From an uncultured Lachnospiraceae bacterium (GTDB lineage: Bacteria; Bacillota; Clostridia; Lachnospirales; Lachnospiraceae), in assembly GCA_947086895.1 (NCBI GenBank), contig CAMUAR010000010.1:1-64000 (forward strand): DNA of 64,000 bases. The letters are read 5' to 3'. The first letter of the stretch is position 1. Every line of letters begins with the position of its first letter. A program made the translations under genes and the position numbers. The notes under the pieces are model-generated. The model was given only the letters and a program-made list of their open reading frames with translations, did not search any database and was not told where the DNA came from. Shown piece by piece: positions 33,793-42,308 of this stretch.

Positions 33793-35385
33793 TTGCAGGG
33801 AAAAGCGGACGAACAATACAAAGAAAAAGTCAAATATGATAAGGCGGGTATTTATGCGCGTCTTTCTTCCAGCCAAAATGAAAAAAAGAATGAGTCAGTC
33901 AAAACTCAGGTGGAAATTGCAAAAAAATTTATAGCGGATTGGAACCAGAATCATTCAGACCAGATTGAGATAGCAGAATGTTATATAGATCTTGGGAGAA
34001 CAGGAAGCAATTTTGACCGGGAGGCATTTCAGCGCTTAATGCAGGATATTAGACAAGGATATATTAACTGTGTAATTGTCAAAGACTTATCGCGGTTTGG
34101 AAGAAACTATCTGGAAACAGGAAATTACATAGAAAAAATATTCCCATTTTTGGAAGTACGTTTTATTGCGGTGCAGGATGGATATGATAGCAGAATGGAG
34201 AAGGACGATACAAAGCAGATCACATCAGAGATTAAAAACCTCGTAAATGATATGTACGCGAGAGATTTTTCTGTAAAAGCATGCCATTCTCTGACGCAGC
34301 GCAGGCAGGAAGGTTCCTACGTGGGAGGAACGCCGCCTTATGGTTATAAAACGGTGTGGGAAGGAAAGAAACGGTGCTTGATTTCAGAGGAAAGTACAGC
34401 AGAAATCGTCCGGTTTATTTATCAAAAATTTATCGAGACAGAGAGCTATACAGCAGTAGTAGATGATTTAAACCAGAAAAGAATCAATCCGCCGGCAATC
34501 TATAGAAAAACCAAAAAAGTTTATTGTCCGCCAAACACCGTTTATAAAGGCTGGAAAAACAGCGCTGTGGAACGTATTATAAAAAGCGAAACTTATAAGG
34601 GAAATCTGGTACAGGGAAAAACAAGTATTACGGCAAGAGATGAAAAAAATCGAATCCATAAAAAAGAAAGTGAATGGATTATAAAAGAACAAAGCCACAA
34701 AGCGTTGATTGATAAAAAAACGGATCAGCGGGCAGCGCAGGTACAGCAAAAATTATACAAACGTAAAAAGAATTATGTGCATTGCGAGAATAGAATACCA
34801 ATCGAGAAGAATATTTTTGATAAAATTGTATTTTGCGGTGTATGCAAGCAGAAAATAACAGGAAAATGCGAGTTTTCAAACCGTATTTCAAAAAAAGAAC
34901 AAACAGATATTCTTCTGGTATTTTTAAAAGCAGAACTGGCACTATTTTTAAAAGGGCAAAAAAATTATATAGAAAAAGGACAGTTTTTTGCCTGGCAAAA
35001 AAAGAAGCAGTTAGAACAAAAGTTTTTGTCGGTTCAAAGAGCAAAGAAAAGGCTGAATGGGCAGGAAGGCGACAAATATAGAGAATATCGTACAGGAAAA
35101 CTTTCGAAAAAGGATTATATTATTTATAAAATGCAAAAAGAAGGTAAAAAGCAGGAGTTGGACAAACAAGAGCAGCAATTTTTGCAGATCGAAAAAGAGC
35201 TGGCGCAGAACAAGAAAAATTACTTGAAAGAAATCCTTGCTTTTGGCAAATTAGAAAGTGAGATGGTGCTTACAAAAGAATTGGTCGAAACATTGATTGA
35301 GAAAATTTATATTTATCCTGATAAGCGGATCGAAGTATTGTTTGCCTGTGCAGATATTTGGCAGGAAAGGATGGTGGAAAAATAG
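33793..35385 (+). CDS. Large serine recombinase 2 of 3, shortened zinc ribbon
   Basis: About 530 residues. The resolvase domain has the nucleophile in YARLSSSQ, DLGRTGSNFDREAF and VKDLSRFGRNYLE; a recombinase domain follows. The zinc beta-ribbon is only partly there: FCGVCKQKITGKCEF is followed directly by the helical tail, without the second Cys pair seen in its neighbours, suggesting an internal loss. The frame is open from the stop at 33718 but contains no ATG before the resolvase domain. TTG 33793 is the best available start, with no clear ribosome binding site, so expression may rely on coupling or an unusual start. Activity is uncertain because of the ribbon. Confidence 0.8.
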   Translation: MQGKADEQYKEKVKYDKAGIYARLSSSQNEKKNESVKTQVEIAKKFIADWNQNHSDQIEIAECYIDLGRTGSNFDREAFQRLMQDIRQGYINCVIVKDLSRFGRNYLETGNYIEKIFPFLEVRFIAVQDGYDSRMEKDDTKQITSEIKNLVNDMYARDFSVKACHSLTQRRQEGSYVGGTPPYGYKTVWEGKKRCLISEESTAEIVRFIYQKFIETESYTAVVDDLNQKRINPPAIYRKTKKVYCPPNTVYKGWKNSAVERIIKSETYKGNLVQGKTSITARDEKNRIHKKESEWIIKEQSHKALIDKKTDQRAAQVQQKLYKRKKNYVHCENRIPIEKNIFDKIVFCGVCKQKITGKCEFSNRISKKEQTDILLVFLKAELALFLKGQKNYIEKGQFFAWQKKKQLEQKFLSVQRAKKRLNGQEGDKYREYRTGKLSKKDYIIYKMQKEGKKQELDKQEQQFLQIEKELAQNKKNYLKEILAFGKLESEMVLTKELVETLIEKIYIYPDKRIEVLFACADIWQERMVEK

Positions 35386-37013
35386 AAAAAAAGAAAAACG
35401 CCATATATTTAAGACTTTCCATAGAAGATAATGCTTTAAGAACAAAAGAGAAAGCATTATGGTTGGAAGAGGCAAAGGAAAAGAAAGATGATTTTACAAA
35501 AGAATCGTTCGTACAGAATCAAAGTGACAGCATTGAAAATCAGAGAAAAATGCTTTTTGAATATATAAGCAAAGACATGGAACTGGCAGAACAAGAAACG
35601 GAAGAGTTCTGCGACGATGGTTTTTCCGGCGTCAATATGGAGCGGCCAGGGATAAAGAAACTGCTAAAGCAGGTAAAACAGGGAAAAATCGATTGTATTC
35701 TTGTAAAAGACCTATCGCGTTTTTCCAGAGATTATATTGAGCTGGGAACTTACCTGAATCAGATTTTTCCATTTATGGGAGTTCGGTTTATCGCGGTGAA
35801 CGACCATTATGACAGCAGAAAACACAGGGGCAGTACAATAGGAGTTGACACGGCGTTTCAGACGCTGCTCTATGATTTATACAGTAAAGATATATCAGTA
35901 AAAGTGAAATCTGCGATTAAGAGCAAATGTGAAAAAGGGGAGTATGTTTTCGGGCAGGTTCCCTTTGGCTACGAAAAGAGCAAAGAAAAGAAAAACACTG
36001 TAATTATAAAAGAAAGTGAAGCAAAGATTGTCCGCCGTATTTTCTCCATGGCAGAAGATGGAATGAGCAGCGTGCAGATTGCAAAAAAGTTTTATAAAGA
36101 AAATATTCCAACGCCAAGTCAAATGCGCTTTCCAAAGCGGGCATTAAAAGAACATTATTTTTGGAGCGATCAGACAATAAGAAAAATTCTCAACAATCGC
36201 TTTTATCTAGGAGAGATGGCTTACGGAAAAACAATGCGCAGGTTTGTTGGAGGTAAAGAAAAAATTTTACTGCCGAAAAAGGAGTGGAATATTATTGCAA
36301 ATCATCATAAAGCTTTGGTATCGCCGGAAGTGTTTGCCCGCGCATCTTTATTTCGCCAGGAACAGTCCACAAAAAGAAAATATAAAAAGCATCCGTTGAC
36401 CGGAAAAATATATTGCGGGGGATGTGGATATTCCATAAATTATAAGAGGCAGAAGGGGAAAATACTAGGGTATTTTTGGTGCAGAAAACATGCTTTATTA
36501 CAAATCTCAGAATGTTGTACCTGCTTCGATGCAGCTGTTTTGGAAGAAATTATATTATATGAAATAGACAAAGAATTAACATGCCAGGAGGATTTGATAA
36601 AACTAAAAGAAGTTTTGGAAAAATTTCAGGCGGAACAACTGCAAAAAATAAAAGAGAAAAAAAAGATTTATAAAAAAGAATACAGCAAACAGAAAAAAGA
36701 ACAGATGGAGCTTTATAAAAATTATGCATTGGGAAGAATTGGGGAAGCAGAGTACCGAAACAAATCCGACAATAAAGAATTGCAAATACAAAAATTACTC
36801 TGTAAAATAAAAGAACTTGAAGAAAAGTATCGCTGTACAGAGGAAGAATATTGCAGCCAAAAGACAACGGGAAAGGAGATAATAAAGTGTTTGGGGCTGG
36901 AACAGTTGACACAGCAGGCAGCGGATATTTTGATCGAAAAAGTAACGCTTTATCAGGGAAAGAAAGTGGAGATTCAGTGGAAGTTTGGAGAAGCAGACAA
37001 AAAGATTACTTGA
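35358..37013 (+). CDS. Large serine recombinase 3 of 3
   Basis: 551 residues. The resolvase domain has YLRLSIEDN, DDGFSGVNMERPGI and VKDLSRFSRDYIE. A recombinase domain, a zinc ribbon with YCGGCGYSIN and later Cys residues (FWCRKH, ECCTC), and a Lys-rich coiled-coil tail follow. The only start in frame before the catalytic serine is TTG 35358, which overlaps the end of recombinase 2 by 28 nt, so it is probably translated by coupling. Recombinases 1 and 3 look complete while 2 has a short ribbon, so they may work as a set. A terminator follows at 37.1 kb. Confidence 0.87.
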   Translation: MAGKDGGKIEKKKNAIYLRLSIEDNALRTKEKALWLEEAKEKKDDFTKESFVQNQSDSIENQRKMLFEYISKDMELAEQETEEFCDDGFSGVNMERPGIKKLLKQVKQGKIDCILVKDLSRFSRDYIELGTYLNQIFPFMGVRFIAVNDHYDSRKHRGSTIGVDTAFQTLLYDLYSKDISVKVKSAIKSKCEKGEYVFGQVPFGYEKSKEKKNTVIIKESEAKIVRRIFSMAEDGMSSVQIAKKFYKENIPTPSQMRFPKRALKEHYFWSDQTIRKILNNRFYLGEMAYGKTMRRFVGGKEKILLPKKEWNIIANHHKALVSPEVFARASLFRQEQSTKRKYKKHPLTGKIYCGGCGYSINYKRQKGKILGYFWCRKHALLQISECCTCFDAAVLEEIILYEIDKELTCQEDLIKLKEVLEKFQAEQLQKIKEKKKIYKKEYSKQKKEQMELYKNYALGRIGEAEYRNKSDNKELQIQKLLCKIKELEEKYRCTEEEYCSQKTTGKEIIKCLGLEQLTQQAADILIEKVTLYQGKKVEIQWKFGEADKKIT

Positions 37014-37126
37014 CAATAATTTCACATAAGAGGGCTTTGGGCGTGTAAATTTCTACGGGGTATTTGAGGAGCTGAGGAACGTAGCGGGAAGTTAAAAACA
37101 TATAAAAATATAAGTTTTATAAAAAT

Positions 37127-37190
37127 AGACTGTTGTAAAAAATAATCTTTAGCAATACCTTGCGGGATATATTTTGCAGCAGTCTTTTTC
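37127..37190 (+). terminator. Terminator of the recombinase operon
   Basis: AGACTGTTGTAAAA pairs with TTTTGCAGCAGTCT, with G-T pairs and a long loop, followed by TTTTTC. Confidence 0.6.
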
Positions 37191-37339
37191 TATAAATTTG
37201 ATTATTCTATATAAATACTAAATTTTAAACATTAAACCAGATAGAACAGTAATAAAAACAACGTATATATTATTGATATTTTATAAAACTAAATTGTGAA
37301 AAATAACGAAAAAAGTGTAAAAATATAGGAATAAATCGA

Positions 37340-37368
37340 TTGACAGTAAAAGAAATAAGTGGTATTAT
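37340..37368 (+). promoter_or_regulatory. Promoter of the RiPP locus
   Basis: TTGACA (37340-37345), exactly 17 nt, then TATTAT (37363-37368). Near-consensus sigma-A. The precursor gene starts about 430 nt downstream, leaving a long leader that contains two tiny frames. Confidence 0.75.
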
Positions 37369-37468
37369 TCTAAAAAATAGAAATAAATAACAAAAAAGTG
37401 AGAATTTATTTTATAATTTTAGTTAAAAGGGAGAGCAATGTATTGGGAACAGTGCAGTACAAAGAAGA

Positions 37469-37576
37469 ATGCTTAAAAAATGGTTTATAAAGGATAATTT
37501 AAAGTCAGGGTGTTGTAAAGAAAGAAAAAAGTTGTATATTGAAAATGCAGAAAACTGGTTAATTGAGGAAAAATAA
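37469..37576 (+). CDS. Possible 35-residue peptide in the RiPP leader
   Basis: ATG 37469 opens a 35-codon frame with LKKWFIKDNLKSGCCKERKK, a basic peptide with a Cys-Cys pair. The upstream site (AAGAAG) is weak. Just before it, a 12-codon frame (MYWEQCSTKKNA) starts at about 37439 after a good GGGAG. Either could be a leader peptide or noise; no family was recognised. Confidence 0.25.
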   Translation: MLKKWFIKDNLKSGCCKERKKLYIENAENWLIEEK

Positions 37577-37803
37577 ATTGATAGATCTGTATAAATAAGA
37601 AAATAACAGAATTTAAAAATTAGTATACAGTTTAATATAGATACAATAAAATAAATACAGGTATGAACTTTCTTTTGCTGAAAGGTTATATACCGTTTTG
37701 GCGCGGTGTAATCAGCAGAAAGAATATTTATATAAATGATTTCAAACTTCCAAAGGAATTTATGGAAGGGAGAAAAATATCAAAGAGAGGAGGAAACCTT
37801 ATT

Positions 37804-38043
37804 ATGAAGCTGGTAATGCCTTTGGGAAAAAAGAAAGTTACAGCCGTTGCGAATTTTGGCATCGATCCTCAGTTTGGATGTGCATGCTCTAATGTGGATG
37901 GCACTTGGCTTACGGATAAAGAGGCAAGAATTCATGGTGGTCACCCAGACTGTGCTTGTAATTGTGAATATGGAAGCGAAAATCGTTCGGGAAATTATAC
38001 TATAGGATATAACAGCGACGAGTGGAATTGGCCAATTAATTAA
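37804..38043 (+). CDS. Cys-rich RiPP precursor peptide
   Basis: 79 residues. The leader-like N-terminus MKLVMPLGKKKVTAVANFGI is followed by two Cys clusters, GCACSN (C26, C28) and DCACNC (C50, C52, C54), separated by a Gly/Asp/His-rich spacer, and an aromatic tail (NSDEWNWPIN). GAGGAGG lies about 8 nt upstream, the strongest site in the locus. A radical SAM/SPASM maturase is encoded 2.4 kb downstream on the same strand. The CxC and CxCxC pattern with a radical SAM partner is what is expected for sactipeptide- or ranthipeptide-type thioether products. The start loosely recalls Clostridial CLI_3235-type precursors. The product and its activity are unknown. Confidence 0.65.
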   Translation: MKLVMPLGKKKVTAVANFGIDPQFGCACSNVDGTWLTDKEARIHGGHPDCACNCEYGSENRSGNYTIGYNSDEWNWPIN

Positions 38044-38080
38044 GTTTTACGAAAAAGTTTGATTCCTGAGTTTGAAATAC

Positions 38081-38103
38081 AGCCCGGGAATTGGGCTTTT
38101 AAG
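38081..38103 (+). terminator. Attenuator-like hairpin after the precursor gene
   Basis: AGCCC (38081-38085) pairs with GGGCT (38093-38097), followed by TTTT. A weak terminator here would give more precursor than enzyme transcript, as is common in peptide loci. Confidence 0.45.
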
Positions 38104-38149
38104 ATTGCTGTAATTATCTGAGGGATTATAAAAGGGGGAAATAGTAAGT

Positions 38150-40450
38150 ATGAGGAAAAAGAAAAAAAGATTTATCTCTGGTCTGTTATGTCTTGCGTTA
38201 AGCGGCAGTCTGCTGTTTGGCTGCGGCAAAGAAAAAGAAACGATGGATAATAATGATGTTTCAAACGGGCAGCAGGAAATAACAGATCACAGTGGAAATA
38301 AACTGCCGGAACAAGAAACGCAGGATGACAAACAGACACCGGAAAAGGACAAGGAAAATTCTCCGACAGATACTTCCAAGATTCCAGAAGCAGAGTATGT
38401 CGATATTACATTTGATCTTCTGGAAAATTATCGGGAAAAAAATATTCCACCGGTGTATACCGAAGATAATGAAAATGAGCATTGCTGCAATGTGATTTTA
38501 AATAAAGAAAATCAAATAGAGTATTATACCGTTGCAAAAGAGACGGATGGATATTCTGTATGGAAATATACTCTTATCGAAAATCCAGAAGAACAGGAAA
38601 GTTCCAATGGAACTATATTTTCCTGGGAAAAAGAAGCGGTTTCCTGGCTTGAAGGAATCAAAAAAGAGATTAGTTACGGAAGAATAACAGCATTTACCGG
38701 GGAAGATCAAAAAGAATATGCATGGTATATCGTAGATGGGGAGATCTCTCATCTGGTGAAGCGGGATGGCGATTCTTTTGTGGAAATTGCTCTTTCTGAC
38801 TGGCATATTACAGAATCGGCTACGGTAAATGTACTTGAAAATGGAAATGTAGTTTCCGCGGATTTAAGCAAGACATGTTCCGTTTATAATCAGGATGATG
38901 GAAGTCTGTTAAAACAGTTTGGCTGCGGCGGGTATGATACGATTGCAGTAAAAGGAAACCAGGTTTTTGCAATCAATCGGGAAAGCGCGTCTATTTTGCA
39001 TTATGATGCAAAAGCTCAGCAGATAAAACAGGATATTAAAGCAAACTTTGGGCAGAACATTAAGATTGCGTTTCAGAATGATGATATCTATGTCTGTTCC
39101 GGCGCAAAAGGAATTTACCGCGCAAAGGAAAACAGCCGGGAATTTCAGAAAATTCTGGATGCAGGGATGTATCATTTTGCAAAAGAGAGTACTGTACTGT
39201 TAAAGTTTTTTGTAGTAGGAGATATTTTTTATATTGTTTACGGGGAGGATAAGGGAACAATCAAACAATATTTTCCTGCGCTGCCGGGAAATAGACCAGC
39301 AAACTCTTTAACTGTTTATTCTTTAAAAAATAATGATGTGATTCTTGATATGATTTCAGAATTTCAGACGGAATACCCGGATATTGAGATTCTTTATGAA
39401 ACGGGGGAAGGATCGGACGGGAGTGTGACCGCGGCGGATCATATCCGTGCGCTGAATGCAAGGATTTTGGCAGGAGATGGTCTCGATGTTTTGGTGATGG
39501 ACGGGCTTCCGACGGAATCTTATATAAAAAAAGGAATTCTGGCAGATTTAAGTTTCGCGCTTGCAGATGTAAAAAAAGAACTGCTTCCAAATTTCCAGGA
39601 ATTTTACCGTAAGGACGATGCACTCTATATGCTGCCGCTGCGTTTTACTGTGCCGATGTTTGTTCTTTCAGAACAAGTTCCAGAAGAAATACTTTCTTCA
39701 TTAGAGACATTAGTGGAATATTCAGAAGAACAGGACGGAGTTGCTTTTCAAACGTCATACGCTGATATTTTTGAAATGTTATATTATAATTATACGCCAA
39801 AACTAATTCTGGACAATGAAACGGTAGACAGAAAAGCGATTGAAGAGTTTCTTTCTCTGGTAAAACGCTATTGTGAATCGGAAGGAGTTACAAAATCAGA
39901 ACCGTTTATGACATACTTGCAGGGGAGGGCAGATAGTTATTTTTTTGCAGCAGAAGAAACAGAACTGGTTTTTGCCAATATATTTGATCTGAATGTTTAT
40001 CCATCTTTAGCGGAAACAAGGAATGGAAAACTGATTGGAAATGCAGGAAAATGTTTTGCGAATGGATTGTTAGCAATCAATGCATTGTCAGAAAAAAAAG
40101 TACTTGCAGATACATTTGTCGGATTTGCTTTTTCCTATAATATACAGAAAAGACATGTCGGTTTGTCGGGTTATCCAATCAATATAAAAGTATTGGATGA
40201 GATTGCACAGACAGATCGGTCTAGTGGGACAATTGGCGATGCTACAATAAGTTTCAGGTATTATAACCAGGAAGAATCTGCATGGATGATTGAGCAGATT
40301 AAGGAGATAAAAACACCATTTACCAGGGAGGAAAGCGTATGGGAAATTTTACGGGACGCGGCGGATGGTTATTTAAAAGGGACAAAAAGTTTAAATGAGA
40401 GCGTAGATGAAGTGACAAGCCGAATCCAGATGTACTTGTATGAACAATAA
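38150..40450 (+). CDS. Extracellular solute-binding lipoprotein (carbohydrate ABC type) with N-terminal extension
   Basis: 766 residues. The lipobox LLFGC places the lipid-modified Cys at residue 25, then an acidic Asp/Glu/Lys linker. The region to about 380 is repetitive beta sequence with propeller-like character. The C-terminal part (about 385-760) is a family-1-like solute-binding domain (NSLTVYSLKNNDVILDMI, DGLDVLVMDGLP, IKKGILADLS). It should bind a ligand at the cell surface for the permeases encoded at 43.5-45.4 kb. Its position between the peptide precursor and the maturase gene is odd and suggests one transcript. GGGGGA precedes the start. Ligand unknown; sugar is the family default, a peptide is possible. 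Confidence 0.75.
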   Translation: MRKKKKRFISGLLCLALSGSLLFGCGKEKETMDNNDVSNGQQEITDHSGNKLPEQETQDDKQTPEKDKENSPTDTSKIPEAEYVDITFDLLENYREKNIPPVYTEDNENEHCCNVILNKENQIEYYTVAKETDGYSVWKYTLIENPEEQESSNGTIFSWEKEAVSWLEGIKKEISYGRITAFTGEDQKEYAWYIVDGEISHLVKRDGDSFVEIALSDWHITESATVNVLENGNVVSADLSKTCSVYNQDDGSLLKQFGCGGYDTIAVKGNQVFAINRESASILHYDAKAQQIKQDIKANFGQNIKIAFQNDDIYVCSGAKGIYRAKENSREFQKILDAGMYHFAKESTVLLKFFVVGDIFYIVYGEDKGTIKQYFPALPGNRPANSLTVYSLKNNDVILDMISEFQTEYPDIEILYETGEGSDGSVTAADHIRALNARILAGDGLDVLVMDGLPTESYIKKGILADLSFALADVKKELLPNFQEFYRKDDALYMLPLRFTVPMFVLSEQVPEEILSSLETLVEYSEEQDGVAFQTSYADIFEMLYYNYTPKLILDNETVDRKAIEEFLSLVKRYCESEGVTKSEPFMTYLQGRADSYFFAAEETELVFANIFDLNVYPSLAETRNGKLIGNAGKCFANGLLAINALSEKKVLADTFVGFAFSYNIQKRHVGLSGYPINIKVLDEIAQTDRSSGTIGDATISFRYYNQEESAWMIEQIKEIKTPFTREESVWEILRDAADGYLKGTKSLNESVDEVTSRIQMYLYEQ

Positions 40451-41939
40451 AACGAAAGGAAATTGGCGGCGACTAGGAATAACCTTCCAGACAGACCAGT
40501 CGAACTATTTTTATGATACAGGAACACAAAAGGTATTTGCATGTGAGGAAAATGAGTTTTTTATTATGGAAAATATAATGCGGTATTCTGGGCTTTCTTT
40601 TCTTGCAGAAACAGGATTGCAGGAAAAAGAGTTACAAGAAGCGCTGGAAAGTATAAAATCTTTGGTTGAGAAAGAAAATATACTGCGCGCGCCGGTTTAT
40701 CAAAAATTTTGTACCCAGGAAATAGAAAGAACAGAGGAAATCAGTATAAATCAAGTGATTTTAGAACTGACAGAACAATGTAATTTAAGATGCAGATACT
40801 GTATTTACGGCGATGGCAATGAGACTTTTCGGGATTTTTCCAGCAGAAGTATGACATGGGAAACGGCAAAAAAAGCGCTGGATTATGTTTTTGCACATAG
40901 TGAAGAAGATATTTCGATTACTTTTTACGGCGGAGAACCGTTGCTGCAGTTTGATTTGATGAAACAGTGTATCGACTACTCTGTGGAGACAATGGGAAGC
41001 AGAAAGGAATTACATTTTGGATTTACAACAAACCTGACTTTAGTTACAAAGGAGATGGCAGAATATTTTGCTTCTCTAAAATCCTGCAGTATTGTGGGAA
41101 GTTTGGATGGACCGGAAGAAATACATAATGCAAATCGGATAATGTTAAATCAGGCTGGAAGTTTTGAAAAGGCGGTTCAAGGATTAAAATTGCTTGTTGA
41201 CTGCATGGGGCAGGACAGAGCAGGAAAAGTAATTTCAATCAATGCAGTATTGACACCGCCGTACAATTTAAATAAAATAGAACAGTTAAATCAGTTTTTC
41301 CGTTCGCTTTCCTGGCTTCCAGAGAAAATGACAATCAGAACTTCTTATGTGGAAATGCCAAGAAAGCAATCAGATATTGTACATTATGAAAAAGTGCCGG
41401 AAATCAAAGGCACGATGCAGAATAATGATGTGGTGGGATATTGGAAGCTGGAAAAAATACGTGATAAAAAAGAAGATGAAATTAAGTTTGGCATGGATAA
41501 TGCAAATTTGATTCGGATACATCAGAGATTAATTACGGATGCTCCAATTCCGTTTTTAAAGCAGAATGGATGCTGTAATCCAGGAAACAGAAGGCTTTAT
41601 ATTACCACACAGGGAAAATTTCAGGTCTGCGAACGGATTGGAAGGTCACCTGTAATTGGGGATATAGACTGCGGAATTAATATGGAAGCGATCGAGAAAT
41701 ATTATATTGACGAGTATGCAAAAGCTTCTATGCCGGATTGTTCTTCCTGCTGGGCATCACAGTTGTGTTCTTTATGTTACGCGGCATTTTACAGTGAAGA
41801 TGGTATTGATATAAACAGAAAAAGAGAAGCGTGTGCGGCGCAGAAACATGTTATAAAAAACGACTTGATTTCTTATCATCAAATTTTAGAGTCAAATCCA
41901 GATTATATCGAGCAAAATTGTAATGTGGAAATGAAGTAA
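40440..41939 (+). CDS. Radical SAM/SPASM peptide maturase (CcpM-like)
   Basis: 499 residues. An N-terminal leader-binding-like region (about 1-90, including SNYFYDTGTQKVFACEENEF) precedes the radical SAM core with the 4Fe-4S motif CNLRCRYC (C114, C118, C121) and FYGGEPLLQFDLM. A Cys-rich SPASM domain follows (GCCNPGNRRLYITTQGKFQ, then CSSCWASQLCSLC and a late Cys), expected to hold two auxiliary clusters. Such enzymes install thioether or C-C crosslinks on precursor peptides using S-adenosylmethionine. Its start overlaps the lipoprotein stop by 11 nt, so translation is probably coupled. The precursor at 37.8 kb is its likely substrate. The CcpM resemblance is from the N-terminal pattern and was not tested. 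Confidence 0.85.
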   Translation: MNNKTKGNWRRLGITFQTDQSNYFYDTGTQKVFACEENEFFIMENIMRYSGLSFLAETGLQEKELQEALESIKSLVEKENILRAPVYQKFCTQEIERTEEISINQVILELTEQCNLRCRYCIYGDGNETFRDFSSRSMTWETAKKALDYVFAHSEEDISITFYGGEPLLQFDLMKQCIDYSVETMGSRKELHFGFTTNLTLVTKEMAEYFASLKSCSIVGSLDGPEEIHNANRIMLNQAGSFEKAVQGLKLLVDCMGQDRAGKVISINAVLTPPYNLNKIEQLNQFFRSLSWLPEKMTIRTSYVEMPRKQSDIVHYEKVPEIKGTMQNNDVVGYWKLEKIRDKKEDEIKFGMDNANLIRIHQRLITDAPIPFLKQNGCCNPGNRRLYITTQGKFQVCERIGRSPVIGDIDCGINMEAIEKYYIDEYAKASMPDCSSCWASQLCSLCYAAFYSEDGIDINRKREACAAQKHVIKNDLISYHQILESNPDYIEQNCNVEMK

Positions 41940-41942
41940 TTA

Positions 41943-42215
41943 TCAAGCAGAGAAAATTTTTATTCTTTTTTTGCGGCGGGTTCTTTCCAGAGTGAAATTA
42001 AGTTTGTCACTGATTACCCACATCCGTTCTTGTCCTGTATGTTTAAAACTGGAATTATAACGCTCACATTCTGTTCTAAGAGAGTATGTCCTTTTAAAAG
42101 ATTTGCTGCCCTGGCCAACCGAAAGCCATAAATTTTTAGGGATGGTGATGCACTTTGTGCAGTCACGATGTTTTTTGCCATTGTAAAAGTTTTCGTGGTG
42201 GCAAGAACAATCCAT
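41943..42215 (-). pseudogene. Transposase C-terminal remnant
   Basis: A 90-codon minus-strand frame with HHENFYNGKKHRDCTKCIT, then LRTECERYNSSFKHTGQERM. That is the pattern of the C-terminal third of a transposase family common in Lachnospiraceae, in which a Cys-rich segment precedes TECERYNSRFKNTGQERLW. The tail diverges and stops, and the upstream frame meets a stop within about 20 nt, so no catalytic core remains. It marks a past insertion inside the RiPP/transport locus. The exact IS family is not assigned. Confidence 0.55.
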
Positions 42216-42308
42216 ATCGCAAGACTGGTCTCACATACTGGATTCCCTTGGGAGAAGTTTTGGTTTTTTGGAAAAGCATAAAGATAAGAAAAAAATGGGA
42301 GGTTTGTA

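Noticed and set aside
25151..37129. ATAAAAATAGA occurring at 25151-25161 and 37119-37129 as possible attachment sites around the Hsp70/recombinase segment
   Set aside because: An 11-nt A/T-rich match in A/T-rich intergenic DNA is expected by chance; nothing else supports it.
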